7,258 nt of DNA from Alphaproteobacteria bacterium UBA6062 (GTDB lineage: Bacteria > Pseudomonadota > Alphaproteobacteria > Sneathiellales > Sneathiellaceae). The notes under the pieces were generated by a model that was given only the letters and a program-made list of their open reading frames with translations, was not told the DNA's origin and did not search any database. Shown one piece after another: positions 1-6,595 of this stretch. Each line of letters begins with the position of its first letter. The first letter of the stretch is position 1. The position numbers and the translations under genes were made by a program. The DNA lies in NCBI GenBank assembly GCA_002428885.1, contig DIYE01000231.1, positions 1 to 7,258 on the forward strand, written 5' to 3'.

Positions 1-2832
1 CGGCATGGCATCCCGGGCGTTGATCGAGAGATTAACAATGGCATCCTGCAGATCACCCGGATCCACATCCACCTGCCAGAGATCATCCGCAAGATGGCAC
101 TTTATATCAATCGCGACCGTCAGCGACTTACCAAGTAGATCCTCTACATTCAAAACGAAGTCGTTTACAGAAATCCGTTTGGTGCCTTCCGTATCGCGGC
201 GGGAAAAATTGAGAAGCTTTCTGGTCAGTTCAGCGCCACGTCGCGCTCCCACAAAAGCGGCTTCAATTCGGCCTGCGGCTTTATCATCCTGCTGAATATC
301 CAGGCTCTCATGCAACAATTCCAGATTACCCAGAATAATAGCCAGAATATTATTGAAGTCATGAGCGATACCGCCTGTCAGCTGACCGACAGCATCCATC
401 TTCTGGGATTGACGTAATTGCTCCTGCAACAGGCGATATCTCTTGCGCTGTACTTCCATCCGTTTCTGAAGGTAGGCATTCCAGCCGAGAAACAGCAGCA
501 GCAACACGGCTCCTGCCGCCGCCAGCTGTGAGATCAACGTGTAGTTGATCGCCGGTTCTATTTTCAGACCAATCCATTTCTGCAGGAGCTGCTGATGCTT
601 TTCGGCGGGAATGGAGTTGAGCGCTTTCTGGAGGATGACAGCAAATTCCGGCCAGTCTTTCCGAACCCCCATGGCAAGCCCGTTTTTAAAAGGCGTCTGG
701 CCGGCGACACGGATATTGGCCAGACCCTTCTCCCGCATGGCATAGCTGGTAACCAGAATACTGCCAATATAGGCATCCACTTCCCTGGCCTGCAATAGAT
801 CCAGCCCCTCATGGACATCGGTAACCTCCTGCAGTTCAACGTCCCAATTGCCGGCTTTGAGATGATCGGTAACGGCATACCCGCGTACGACAGCTACTTT
901 CTTGCCTTTTAATCCTGTAAGCCCATCGATATAGGGTACGCTATCCAGTGAGAAGATAACTTGAGGTAACCGGATATAAGGATCCGTGAACGTCGCTATT
1001 TCTTTCCTTTTTACTGTCGCGGCCGCAGCCGAGAAAAGATCAAGTTCACGATCGGCGACTTTTTTAACACTGCTATCCCAGTCAAGACGCGAACTCGTAT
1101 CAAAGCTGATCCCCAGGATGGTAGAAAGCTCTTTCATATAATCCATCGCCAGGCCGCTAAATCTCTCGTCATTCCCAACATATTCTATAGGTGGGAAACT
1201 CACATCTGCGGCGACGCGGATAACGGGATGCGCTTTCAGCCATGCCCTTTCATCCGCTGTCAATTGCATCTTTCTTTGTGGATCTTCGATCCAGTCTCTT
1301 GTTATGGCCTGCTGTTCCGCCAAGGACAAACTATCAAGTGTACGTTGCAGGATCCGATGCAAGGATGGATTATCTTTTCGGACAGCAATGGCATTAACCG
1401 AAGCTGTTCCTTTCAGTTTTCCCTGCTGCTGGAGATTTTCAATAAGCTCATTGCGGATAATATACATGGCAACCGCCCGATTACCCACATAGGCGTCAGC
1501 TTCACCCTTTAAGACCGCATCCAGGGCATCACTGGTTGTCGCGTAACTCTTTATGGTAATATCAGGGTATTTCTGCCGTATCTCCCGCTCCACATAAAAA
1601 CCCTGCTCAAGAGAAATTGTCTTGCCGGATAAATCGTCGAGATCGCTATAATAGGGACCATTTTTTCGGGCAAAAATAACATGCGGAACCACAACATATG
1701 GAGAGGTGAATTTAAACTCCAATCCTCTTTCTTCAGTCGGCGTGATATCCATCAACGCCTCTATTTCTCCCTTTCGCAGCTTTTCCAGCAGGACCGGCCA
1801 CTCATCCTGTACGATTTCCAGAGAACCGTTCAGGCGTTTGTTAAAAAGAGCAATAAAATCAACACCGATCCCTCGAGGTTGTCCCGTATGATCAACATAA
1901 TCCATCGGCGGCCAGAATTTCATCACACCGATGCGAATAACCGGATTCTGCTGAAGCCAATCACTTTCCTCTTTCGACAAGTCGAAAGGCGGTGCCTGGC
2001 TTGATGTGGGCGTGGAAGCATCCAGAACCGGGGTCCATTTTTCAATAATCGCATTCTTGGTACGAACGGACATCTGATCGAGCACTTTATCGATAATCCG
2101 GGTCAGCTCCGGCCAGTCCTTGCGTACGGCAAATCGCTGTCCGGTTACTGTGAGATCATATCGCCCTGCAACAACCAGGTTGGACAATCCGTTTTCCCGA
2201 GCCACGTAAGTACTAACTCCCAGAACGCCAACGTAAGCATCGGCTTCACCGATAGCAACGGCCTGAAGTCCTTCTAGAGGCGAATCCACAAATTCCGGGA
2301 TAATGGCCGGATAATCTTTGAGAACCCGTTCCGTTGAGAGATAGTCGCGCACCAGGGCAACACGCTTACCAATCAAATCCGATGGCTCATAAATGTCCTC
2401 ATTGCCAGCCTGTGTCATCATCACAAGCGGCGTATTAATGTAAATCTGCGAGAAATTCAGGAATGTGTTTCGGTCTGGGGTCTGGAACGCCGTTGCGATA
2501 GCATCCAACTCTTTCCTTTTGGCGCCTTCAAGGATTTCAGGCCAGCTTAATCCAGGCACGACTTGGAATTTAAGGCCCGTTCGCTCTTCTATCTCTTTTA
2601 TAAAATCCGGCGCTATTCCCGCATAGAGAGAGTCGCTCTTTTGAAAGCTATAAGGTGCATATCCGGCGTCAATACCAATCCGAATGACCGGATGAGCAGC
2701 CATCCATTCACGTTCCGTTTGTGTAAAATTCAGCGCCTCGCTTTGTGCAACAGCAGCACCTGCCATCGCTGCACACACAATGCTCCAAATTAAAGCTACC
2801 CTTGTCAGGCATGTTATCAATTTTGTCAGCAT
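1..2832 (-). CDS. Sensor histidine kinase with three periplasmic Venus-flytrap (SBP_bac_3-like) domains, C-terminus outside window
   Basis: The reading frame is open from ATG at 2832-2830 to the window edge (944 residues seen, no stop). An in-frame TGA at 2847-2845 makes this the first possible ATG; the ribosome binding site is weak. Residues 1-29 look like a signal peptide (cleavage near AVA/QS). Three related modules follow at about 45-270, 293-517 and 533-755. Each opens with a Trp, then HPVIR or NPVIR, and ends in a Lys/Asp-Trp. One membrane helix lies at about 763-782, then a short basic, Gln-rich, probably coiled linker. The H-box has His824 in GGIAHDFNN, and the N-box begins at NLSINARDAMP (934-944). 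By family knowledge this is a BvgS/EvgS-like receptor: periplasmic ligand state controls autophosphorylation in the cytoplasm. No PAS or HAMP is visible between membrane and H-box. The missing part should hold the rest of the ATPase domain and possibly a receiver domain. Ligand and partner regulator are unknown; nothing links it to the nearby nitrogen genes. Confidence 0.93.
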   Translation of the reverse strand, partial: MLTKLITCLTRVALIWSIVCAAMAGAAVAQSEALNFTQTEREWMAAHPVIRIGIDAGYAPYSFQKSDSLYAGIAPDFIKEIEERTGLKFQVVPGLSWPEILEGAKRKELDAIATAFQTPDRNTFLNFSQIYINTPLVMMTQAGNEDIYEPSDLIGKRVALVRDYLSTERVLKDYPAIIPEFVDSPLEGLQAVAIGEADAYVGVLGVSTYVARENGLSNLVVAGRYDLTVTGQRFAVRKDWPELTRIIDKVLDQMSVRTKNAIIEKWTPVLDASTPTSSQAPPFDLSKEESDWLQQNPVIRIGVMKFWPPMDYVDHTGQPRGIGVDFIALFNKRLNGSLEIVQDEWPVLLEKLRKGEIEALMDITPTEERGLEFKFTSPYVVVPHVIFARKNGPYYSDLDDLSGKTISLEQGFYVEREIRQKYPDITIKSYATTSDALDAVLKGEADAYVGNRAVAMYIIRNELIENLQQQGKLKGTASVNAIAVRKDNPSLHRILQRTLDSLSLAEQQAITRDWIEDPQRKMQLTADERAWLKAHPVIRVAADVSFPPIEYVGNDERFSGLAMDYMKELSTILGISFDTSSRLDWDSSVKKVADRELDLFSAAAATVKRKEIATFTDPYIRLPQVIFSLDSVPYIDGLTGLKGKKVAVVRGYAVTDHLKAGNWDVELQEVTDVHEGLDLLQAREVDAYIGSILVTSYAMREKGLANIRVAGQTPFKNGLAMGVRKDWPEFAVILQKALNSIPAEKHQQLLQKWIGLKIEPAINYTLISQLAAAGAVLLLLFLGWNAYLQKRMEVQRKRYRLLQEQLRQSQKMDAVGQLTGGIAHDFNNILAIILGNLELLHESLDIQQDDKAAGRIEAAFVGARRGAELTRKLLNFSRRDTEGTKRISVNDFVLNVEDLLGKSLTVAIDIKCHLADDLWQVDVDPGDLQDAIVNLSINARDAMP

Positions 2833-3219
2833 GACCTGGAACTCTCAAACAGGTTTCGCAGAACCCGGCCTGAGGAAAGAAGATTCAAATGCCGGATATG
2901 TTACTAATACAGTACTGATCCGCCGCATATTATCCGCAAAAGTATATATATTGCACTTTTTAATTAGGTTTTAAGATATAAAATAATCTTCATAAGGAGA
3001 ACTTCGTCGCCTTTTCCCTCCTTCAACAACTTTTTATTAAATTTGTTTATACCGCCGTTTTGCTTACCTAAGCACAGTCACTTGACTTCAGACCTCAAAC
3101 ACTTTCTTAGTAAGTCCCATCCTTAAAGACTTCCTATCCCTGTCTTGCATTTCTTGACCATACACACTAAAAGCCCATCTTCTTTCGTATTTGACCACCA
3201 TAGAACCGGAATTAACGTC
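2833..3219. other. AT-rich divergent intergenic region without a gene
   Basis: This 387-bp gap lies between the divergently read kinase and DUF3253 genes, so it should carry both promoters. I found no convincing protein gene or RNA gene. It contains an AT-rich core (about 2938-2990), the 8-bp palindrome CAGTACTG at 2910-2917, and a weak inverted repeat AAGGAG/CTCCTT at 2994-2999 and 3018-3023. An AAGGAG at 2994-2999 resembles a ribosome binding site but no start codon follows at a useful distance. For the kinase, a GATAAT (minus strand, within 2930-2940) could be a -10 element, but no good -35 element accompanies it. Confidence 0.6.
3082..3110 (+). promoter_or_regulatory. Weak candidate sigma-70 promoter for the DUF3253 gene
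   Basis: TTGACT at 3082-3087 matches five of six bases of the -35 consensus. With a 17-bp spacer the -10 position would be TCTTAG (3105-3110), only three of six. The same -35 hexamer occurs upstream of glnB, the SDR gene and the 2TM gene, which raises its credibility. A start here would give a leader of roughly 100 nt. Further TTGACC hexamers at 3154 and 3191 are alternatives, also without a good -10 element. Confidence 0.3.
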
Positions 3220-3534
3220 ATGACCGACGATCAGCAAAAGACTACTGAGCAGGATACCGCCAAGGATACACCGGAGGATCCGGTTGTGACTTATATTCTG
3301 AATGCCGTCTCTGACGGTTCAGAAGTATCTCCCAATGCGATTGCCCAGAAAATTGCGGCCGACAAGGCTAAACCGAAAGATCCCCAGGATATCTGGCGCA
3401 AATATATGACGGCGGTCCGGCAACAAGCCATCTTCCTGGCACGAAACGGCCGCCTTGAAATTGTTCGTAAGGGAGAGGTCGCTGATCCTAATGATTTTAA
3501 AGGTCTCTATAAACTGAGATTGCCCCGTTCTTAA
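3220..3534 (+). CDS. DUF3253 domain-containing protein
   Basis: A 104-residue protein. I chose ATG 3220 over the in-frame ATG at 3145: the extra 25 residues would be low-complexity and unlike the family, GGAA at 3208-3211 sits 8 nt before 3220, and the acidic, hydrophilic start MTDDQQKTTEQ is a more usual N-terminus. Residues 1-20 are probably disordered. Residues about 22-101 match what I recall of DUF3253: an ILNAV helix, SPNAIAQKIA (37-46, helix-turn-helix-like), DIWRKYMTAVRQQAIFLARNGRLEIVRKGE, and a closing KGLYKLR. This resembles a small winged-helix fold. The molecular function of the family is not established, so none is assigned. No membrane segment or signal peptide. It looks monocistronic, with 192 bp before glnB and separate promoters there. 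Confidence 0.85.
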   Translation: MTDDQQKTTEQDTAKDTPEDPVVTYILNAVSDGSEVSPNAIAQKIAADKAKPKDPQDIWRKYMTAVRQQAIFLARNGRLEIVRKGEVADPNDFKGLYKLRLPRS

Positions 3535-3552
3535 TCTAAAATTGGCTACATT

Positions 3553-3573
3553 TTGTGCGTTTGCATAATTTTT
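3553..3573 (+). terminator. Weak candidate terminator after the DUF3253 gene
   Basis: TTGTGC (3553-3558) can pair with GCATAA (3563-3568) through six pairs, one of them G-U, around a 4-nt GTTT loop. Five T residues follow at once, with a further T-rich run to 3587. The stem is short and weak, so termination would be partial at best. It lies just upstream of the glnB promoter region, where a terminator would be expected. Confidence 0.33.
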
Positions 3574-3584
3574 AATCATTTTTT

Positions 3585-3613
3585 TTGACTAGTTTTTAAA
3601 CATCTCTCACAAT
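3585..3613 (+). promoter_or_regulatory. Candidate sigma-70 promoter of glnB-glnA
   Basis: TTGACT (3585-3590), a 17-bp spacer and CACAAT (3608-3613) give five of six and four of six matches to the -35 and -10 consensus. Transcription would begin near 3620, upstream of the sigma-54 promoter, leaving a leader of about 107 nt. A tandem arrangement of a sigma-70-like and a sigma-54 promoter before glnB-glnA is known from Azospirillum brasilense, which supports the call by analogy. Confidence 0.5.
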
Positions 3614-3648
3614 CCTGGTGCTTTTCCGCAGTTTTCTGCCCGTCATTT

Positions 3649-3669
3649 TTTTAGTCCGAGATACTAAAA
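3649..3669. promoter_or_regulatory. Perfect 7+7 bp inverted repeat abutting the sigma-54 promoter; possible operator
   Basis: TTTTAGT (3649-3655) and ACTAAAA (3663-3669) are exact reverse complements around the 7-bp centre CCGAGAT. The right arm ends one base before the TGGCAC element of the glnB sigma-54 promoter. A protein bound here would touch sigma-54 polymerase at its -24 side and block elongation from the upstream sigma-70 promoter. It does not match the NtrC consensus (TGC-N11-GCA) or FNR (TTGAT-N4-ATCAA). A chance AT-rich dyad cannot be ruled out. Confidence 0.35.
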
Positions 3670-3670
3670 C

Positions 3671-3686
3671 TGGCACAACTCGTGCT
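3671..3686 (+). promoter_or_regulatory. Sigma-54 (-24/-12) promoter of glnB-glnA
   Basis: TGGCACAACTCGTGCT carries the invariant GG (3672-3673) and GC (3684-3685) exactly 10 bp apart and the full TGGCAC -24 box. Against TGGCACG-N4-TTGCW it differs at two positions only. Transcription is predicted to start near 3697, giving a 30-nt leader. Sigma-54 promoters need an enhancer-binding activator, here by family knowledge NtrC under nitrogen limitation. I did not find a clean TGC-N11-GCA NtrC site between 3541 and 3670. Confidence 0.85.
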
Positions 3687-3726
3687 AATAAGGTGACAGG
3701 CAGAGACATAACTGAAGAAGTGAGCA

Positions 3727-4065
3727 ATGAAGAAAATCGAAGCGATTATCAAGCCCTTCAAACTGGATGAGGTTAAAGAAGCCCTTCATGAAGTGGGCCT
3801 TCAGGGGATTACCGTTACGGAAGCAAAGGGATTTGGCCGTCAGAAGGGCCATACCGAATTGTATCGCGGTGCGGAATATGTTGTTGATTTCCTGCCCAAG
3901 GTGAAAATCGAAATTGTCCTGGAAGACGAGCTTGTAGAGCGTGCCCTGGAAGCCATCCAGACTGCCGCCCGGACAGGACGGATCGGAGACGGAAAGATTT
4001 TTGTCTCCAGTGTTGAAGAAGTCATCCGGATCCGGACCGGTGAAAAAGGACCGGAAGCCGTCTAA
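3727..4065 (+). CDS. glnB: Nitrogen regulatory protein PII
   Basis: A 112-residue protein of full family length, from ATG 3727 with a purine-rich GAAGAAGTGAG just upstream. PII proteins are cytoplasmic trimers that sense 2-oxoglutarate and ATP/ADP and signal nitrogen status to NtrB, GlnE (adenylyltransferase) and other partners. Visible features: the start MKKIEAIIKPFKLDEV, the T-loop (about 37-55) with signature YRGAEY containing the uridylylation site Tyr51, and the C-terminal nucleotide-binding signature TGRIGDGKIFV (83-93). Asp54 in YVVDFLPKVKIE favours GlnB over GlnK, which usually has Asn there, and the neighbour is glnA rather than amtB. It is first in an operon with glnA, 81 bp apart, behind sigma-54 and probable sigma-70 promoters. 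All key residues are intact. Confidence 0.98.
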   Translation: MKKIEAIIKPFKLDEVKEALHEVGLQGITVTEAKGFGRQKGHTELYRGAEYVVDFLPKVKIEIVLEDELVERALEAIQTAARTGRIGDGKIFVSSVEEVIRIRTGEKGPEAV

Positions 4066-4079
4066 CAAACAGGAAAATC

Positions 4080-4103
4080 CAGGCTCGCCATGGGACGAGC
4101 CTG
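4080..4103 (+). other. Intercistronic hairpin between glnB and glnA
   Basis: CAGGCTCG (4080-4087) and CGAGCCTG (4096-4103) form a perfect GC-rich 8-bp stem with the 8-nt loop CCATGGGA. No T-run follows (ATCAAATC), so it is not a standard intrinsic terminator. Possible roles are mRNA processing or stability, protecting the glnB 3' end, or tuning glnB against glnA output. Its position, 15 nt after the glnB stop and 43 nt before the glnA start, suits such a role, but function is inferred. Confidence 0.6.
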
Positions 4104-4146
4104 ATCAAATCAGTCAAACAATCACGTCATAGAGAAAGACAAAGAT

Positions 4147-5556
4147 ATGAGCACAGTTTCTGAAATTCTGAGCACCATCCAGGAAAACGATATTGAATAT
4201 GTGGACCTGCGCTTCACTGATCCAAAAGGCAAATGGCAGCATCTTGCCATGCATGTGGATGCCGTTGATGAAGATATGTTCGAAGATGGTGTCATGTTTG
4301 ACGGCTCTTCCATCACAGGGTGGAAAGCGATTAACGAATCTGACATGACCCTGATGCCCGATGTGACATCTGCCGTCATGGATCCCTTCGCCGCCCGTCC
4401 TACCCTGATCGTCTTCTGTGACATCCTGGATCCGACAAGCGGCGAAAGCTATGAGCGTGATCCTCGCTCCGTTGCCAAAAACGCTGAAGCTTATCTTGCC
4501 AGCACAGGTATCGGTGATACCGCGTTCTTCGGTCCGGAAGCTGAATTCTTTATGTTTGATGACGTTCAGTTCAGCAACGACAGCCACCACACTTTCTTCA
4601 AGCTTGATGATGTGGAAGCCCCTCATAACGGCGGCTCCGATCTGGATGGTGGCAACACAGGTCACCGCCCGCGCGTTAAAGGCGGCTACTTCCCGGTACA
4701 ACCGGTTGACAGCGGTGCCGATATCCGTTCCGAGATGGTTTCCGTTGCCAAGGAAATGGGCCTCAGCGTTGAAAAGCACCACCATGAAGTGGCTCCTTCA
4801 CAGCATGAGCTCGGCTTTAAATTCAACACACTGGTCGGCGCTGCAGACGATATCCAGAAGCAGAAATATGTGATCCACAATGTGGCCCACGCTTATGGCA
4901 AAACAGCAACCTTCATGCCGAAACCTGTCGCCGGCGACAATGGCTCCGGCATGCATGTACACCAGTCTATCTGGAAAGACGGCACACCGACCTTCGCCGG
5001 TTCCGGTTACGCCGCTCTGTCTGATACAGCCCTTTTCTATATCGGTGGTATCATCAAACATGCAAAAGCCCTCAATGCTTTCACAAATGCTTCCACCAAC
5101 TCTTTCAAACGCCTGATCCCGGGCTTTGAAGCTCCGGTTCTGCTGGCATACTCTGCCCGTAACCGTTCCGCTTCCTGCCGGATCCCGTTCGCACCGAGCC
5201 CGAACGGCAAGCGTGTTGAAATCCGCTTCCCGGATTGTACAGCGAACCCGTATCTTGCTTTCGCTGCCATGATGATGGCCGGCCTGGACGGTATTCAGAA
5301 CAAAATCCACCCGGGCGATGCCATGGATAAGGATCTGTATGATCTGCCGGCTGAAGAACTGAAAGACATCCCGACCGTTGCCGGTTCCCTGCGCGAAGCC
5401 CTGGAAGCCCTGGATGCGGATCGTGAATTCCTGAAAAAAGGCGGCGTTTTCACCGACGACATGATCGACGGCTATATCGCCATGAAATGGGAAGACGTCT
5501 ATAAATTCGAACACGCCCCTCACCCGGCCGAATTCGATATGTATTTCAGCGTCTGA
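4147..5556 (+). CDS. glnA: Glutamine synthetase, type I (GSI-beta)
   Basis: A 469-residue protein, the usual GSI length. It makes glutamine from glutamate, ammonia and ATP in the cytoplasm as a dodecamer. Features: N-terminal beta-grasp domain (about 15-97) with FDGSS at 51-55, whose Asp52 corresponds to the residue reaching the neighbouring active site; metal and substrate ligands Glu131 and Glu133 in GPEAEFF, Glu214 in HHHEV and Glu221; ATP-binding segment KPVAGDNGSGMHVHQS with His270; flap Glu328 in PGFEAPV; Arg340, Arg345 and Arg360 around the glutamate site; and the adenylylation loop DLYDLP with Tyr398. Tyr398 marks the GSI-beta subclass, switched off by GlnE adenylylation. ATG 4147 is preceded by GAGAAAG (4132-4138), a moderate ribosome binding site. 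It is downstream of glnB and ends at a strong terminator. No catalytic residue is missing. Confidence 0.99.
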   Translation: MSTVSEILSTIQENDIEYVDLRFTDPKGKWQHLAMHVDAVDEDMFEDGVMFDGSSITGWKAINESDMTLMPDVTSAVMDPFAARPTLIVFCDILDPTSGESYERDPRSVAKNAEAYLASTGIGDTAFFGPEAEFFMFDDVQFSNDSHHTFFKLDDVEAPHNGGSDLDGGNTGHRPRVKGGYFPVQPVDSGADIRSEMVSVAKEMGLSVEKHHHEVAPSQHELGFKFNTLVGAADDIQKQKYVIHNVAHAYGKTATFMPKPVAGDNGSGMHVHQSIWKDGTPTFAGSGYAALSDTALFYIGGIIKHAKALNAFTNASTNSFKRLIPGFEAPVLLAYSARNRSASCRIPFAPSPNGKRVEIRFPDCTANPYLAFAAMMMAGLDGIQNKIHPGDAMDKDLYDLPAEELKDIPTVAGSLREALEALDADREFLKKGGVFTDDMIDGYIAMKWEDVYKFEHAPHPAEFDMYFSV

Positions 5557-5575
5557 TCCTGATCAGATACTCCAG

Positions 5576-5605
5576 AAAAGGGCTGCCCATTGGCGGCCCT
5601 TTTTT
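5576..5605 (+). terminator. Rho-independent terminator of glnB-glnA
   Basis: AAAAGGGCTGCC (5576-5587) pairs with GGCGGCCCTTTT (5592-5603) across a 4-nt CATT loop: 12 pairs with one G-U, GC-rich near the loop, followed by a run of six T (5600-5605) that the A-tract partly pairs with. It lies 19 bp after the glnA stop codon and closes the operon. Confidence 0.93.
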
Positions 5606-5654
5606 ATGGTCAGATAAAGCCTACCTATCTAGACATCCGCATTTATGCCATCTT

Positions 5655-5682
5655 TTGACTTTACCGGTCGCTCTTCGATAAG
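5655..5682 (+). promoter_or_regulatory. Candidate sigma-70 promoter of the SDR gene
   Basis: TTGACT (5655-5660), a 16-bp spacer and GATAAG (5677-5682) match the -35 and -10 consensus at five of six and four of six bases. It lies downstream of the glnA terminator and about 25 bp before the SDR start, so the leader would be very short, mostly the ribosome binding site. Confidence 0.5.
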
Positions 5683-5705
5683 ATCACAAAAAAAGGGGGA
5701 GAAGA

Positions 5706-6395
5706 ATGGCAACTGTTTTAATCACCGGAGCGAATAGAGGTATTGGCATAGAACTGGTTCGGATTTTTTCCGAAAATGACTGGACTGTTCTGGCTTGCTG
5801 CCGAAAGCCTGAAGAGGCTCAAGCACTGGCCGACCTGGCTTCGAAATCCAGTCAAATAGAAATACTGCCTCTCGATGTCAGTGACGCAACATCGGCCACT
5901 AACCTGGCTGAAATGCTGAAAGACAAAACCGTAGACTTTCTCGTGAATAATGCGGGTATCATGGGCGGCGAGAGGCAAGGTGCAACGGATATGGATTTTG
6001 ACGCCTGGGGAGAAGCTTTCCGGATCAATACCATGGCGCCGCTGCGAATGGTACAGGTGCTACTCACCAATCTCCGCCGGTCTACGTCGCCAAAAATTGC
6101 AACAATCTCCAGTCAGATGGGCGCCTTGAACCGGGAAAGTGCAGGCGCTTACGCCTACCGTTCCTCCAAAGCCGCCGTTAACAAAGTGATGCAGACTCTG
6201 GCCTGCGAAATGGCTATGGACGGCTTTATAATCACCCTGTTTCACCCGGGGTGGGTACAGACAGATATGGGCGGCTCACAAGCCGATATCACTGCCGTGG
6301 AAAGCGCAACCGGCCTATTCAACAAAATGGCCGCCCTCACCGCCGACGATAATGGCCGCTTCTATAAATGGAACGGCGAAGAGCATCCTTGGTAG
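5706..6395 (+). CDS. SDR family NAD(P)-dependent oxidoreductase, C-factor-like
   Basis: A 229-residue classical short-chain dehydrogenase/reductase. ATG 5706 follows a strong purine-rich site (AGGGGGAGAAG), and the Rossmann motif starts at residue 7, as expected for a true N-terminus. Features: cofactor motif TGANRGIG (7-14), acidic turn LDVSD (56-60), NNAG (81-84), Asn108, catalytic Ser135 or Ser136 in ISSQMG, and YRSSK with Tyr151 and Lys155, so the Asn-Ser-Tyr-Lys tetrad is complete. HPGWVQTDMGG (180-190) is the usual segment after the active site. The short length and this segment resemble the C-factor/sniffer-type carbonyl reductases, but substrate cannot be told from sequence, nor can NADH or NADPH preference. 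No signal peptide; cytoplasmic. It appears monocistronic, isolated from glnA by a terminator and from the next gene by 234 bp. Confidence 0.95.
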   Translation: MATVLITGANRGIGIELVRIFSENDWTVLACCRKPEEAQALADLASKSSQIEILPLDVSDATSATNLAEMLKDKTVDFLVNNAGIMGGERQGATDMDFDAWGEAFRINTMAPLRMVQVLLTNLRRSTSPKIATISSQMGALNRESAGAYAYRSSKAAVNKVMQTLACEMAMDGFIITLFHPGWVQTDMGGSQADITAVESATGLFNKMAALTADDNGRFYKWNGEEHPW

Positions 6396-6476
6396 AGCGC
6401 TCTTATATAAAACAAACGGATCTAACATCCCTTCCTGCCGGTTTTGCAACATCACTACCGGCGCATAAACCAACGC

Positions 6477-6502
6477 CTGAACAGATCGTATCGATCGTTC
6501 AG
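6477..6502 (+). terminator. Hairpin downstream of the SDR gene, possible weak terminator
   Basis: CTGAAC plus GATCG (6477-6482, 6484-6488) pair with CGATC plus GTTCAG (6492-6496, 6497-6502), giving 11 pairs with one bulged A at 6483 and a 3-nt loop. The sequence after it, ATCTTCTTAGG, is only moderately T-rich, so termination would be inefficient. The near-symmetry also allows a DNA-binding site. It starts 81 bp after the SDR stop. Confidence 0.4.
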
Positions 6503-6595
6503 ATCTTCTTAGGCCATTCTGGAAATAACGCCGTTCTTTCCAACCGTAATATAGGTCACAGCGGCTTGACTTTTAACGTGACTCTTCCAAGTGCT

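Noticed and set aside
564..878. Separate small minus-strand gene
   Set aside because: It is an alternative frame inside the continuous kinase reading frame, which carries clear flytrap and membrane sequence through this stretch.
2994..3000. AAGGAG as the ribosome binding site of a small gene in the kinase-DUF3253 gap
   Set aside because: No ATG, GTG or TTG start with a credible reading frame follows within 4-12 nt.
3145..3219. Upstream ATG extension of the DUF3253 protein
   Set aside because: The extra 25 residues are not family-like and the ATG at 3145 has no ribosome binding site. ATG 3220 is better placed.
3553..3568. TTGTGC-N4-GCATAA as an NtrC site
   Set aside because: The half-sites are 4 bp apart at the TGC/GCA core, not the 11 bp of NtrC sites. 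I list it only as a weak hairpin.
3685..4068. Minus-strand open frame of 127 codons opposite glnB
   Set aside because: It lies almost entirely antisense to an intact PII gene and has no recognisable domain.
4114..5523. Long minus-strand open frames (4114-4785 and 4798-5523) antisense to glnA
   Set aside because: glnA is fully conserved in the opposite frame, and long antisense frames are a usual by-product of its codon use. The translations show no recognisable family.
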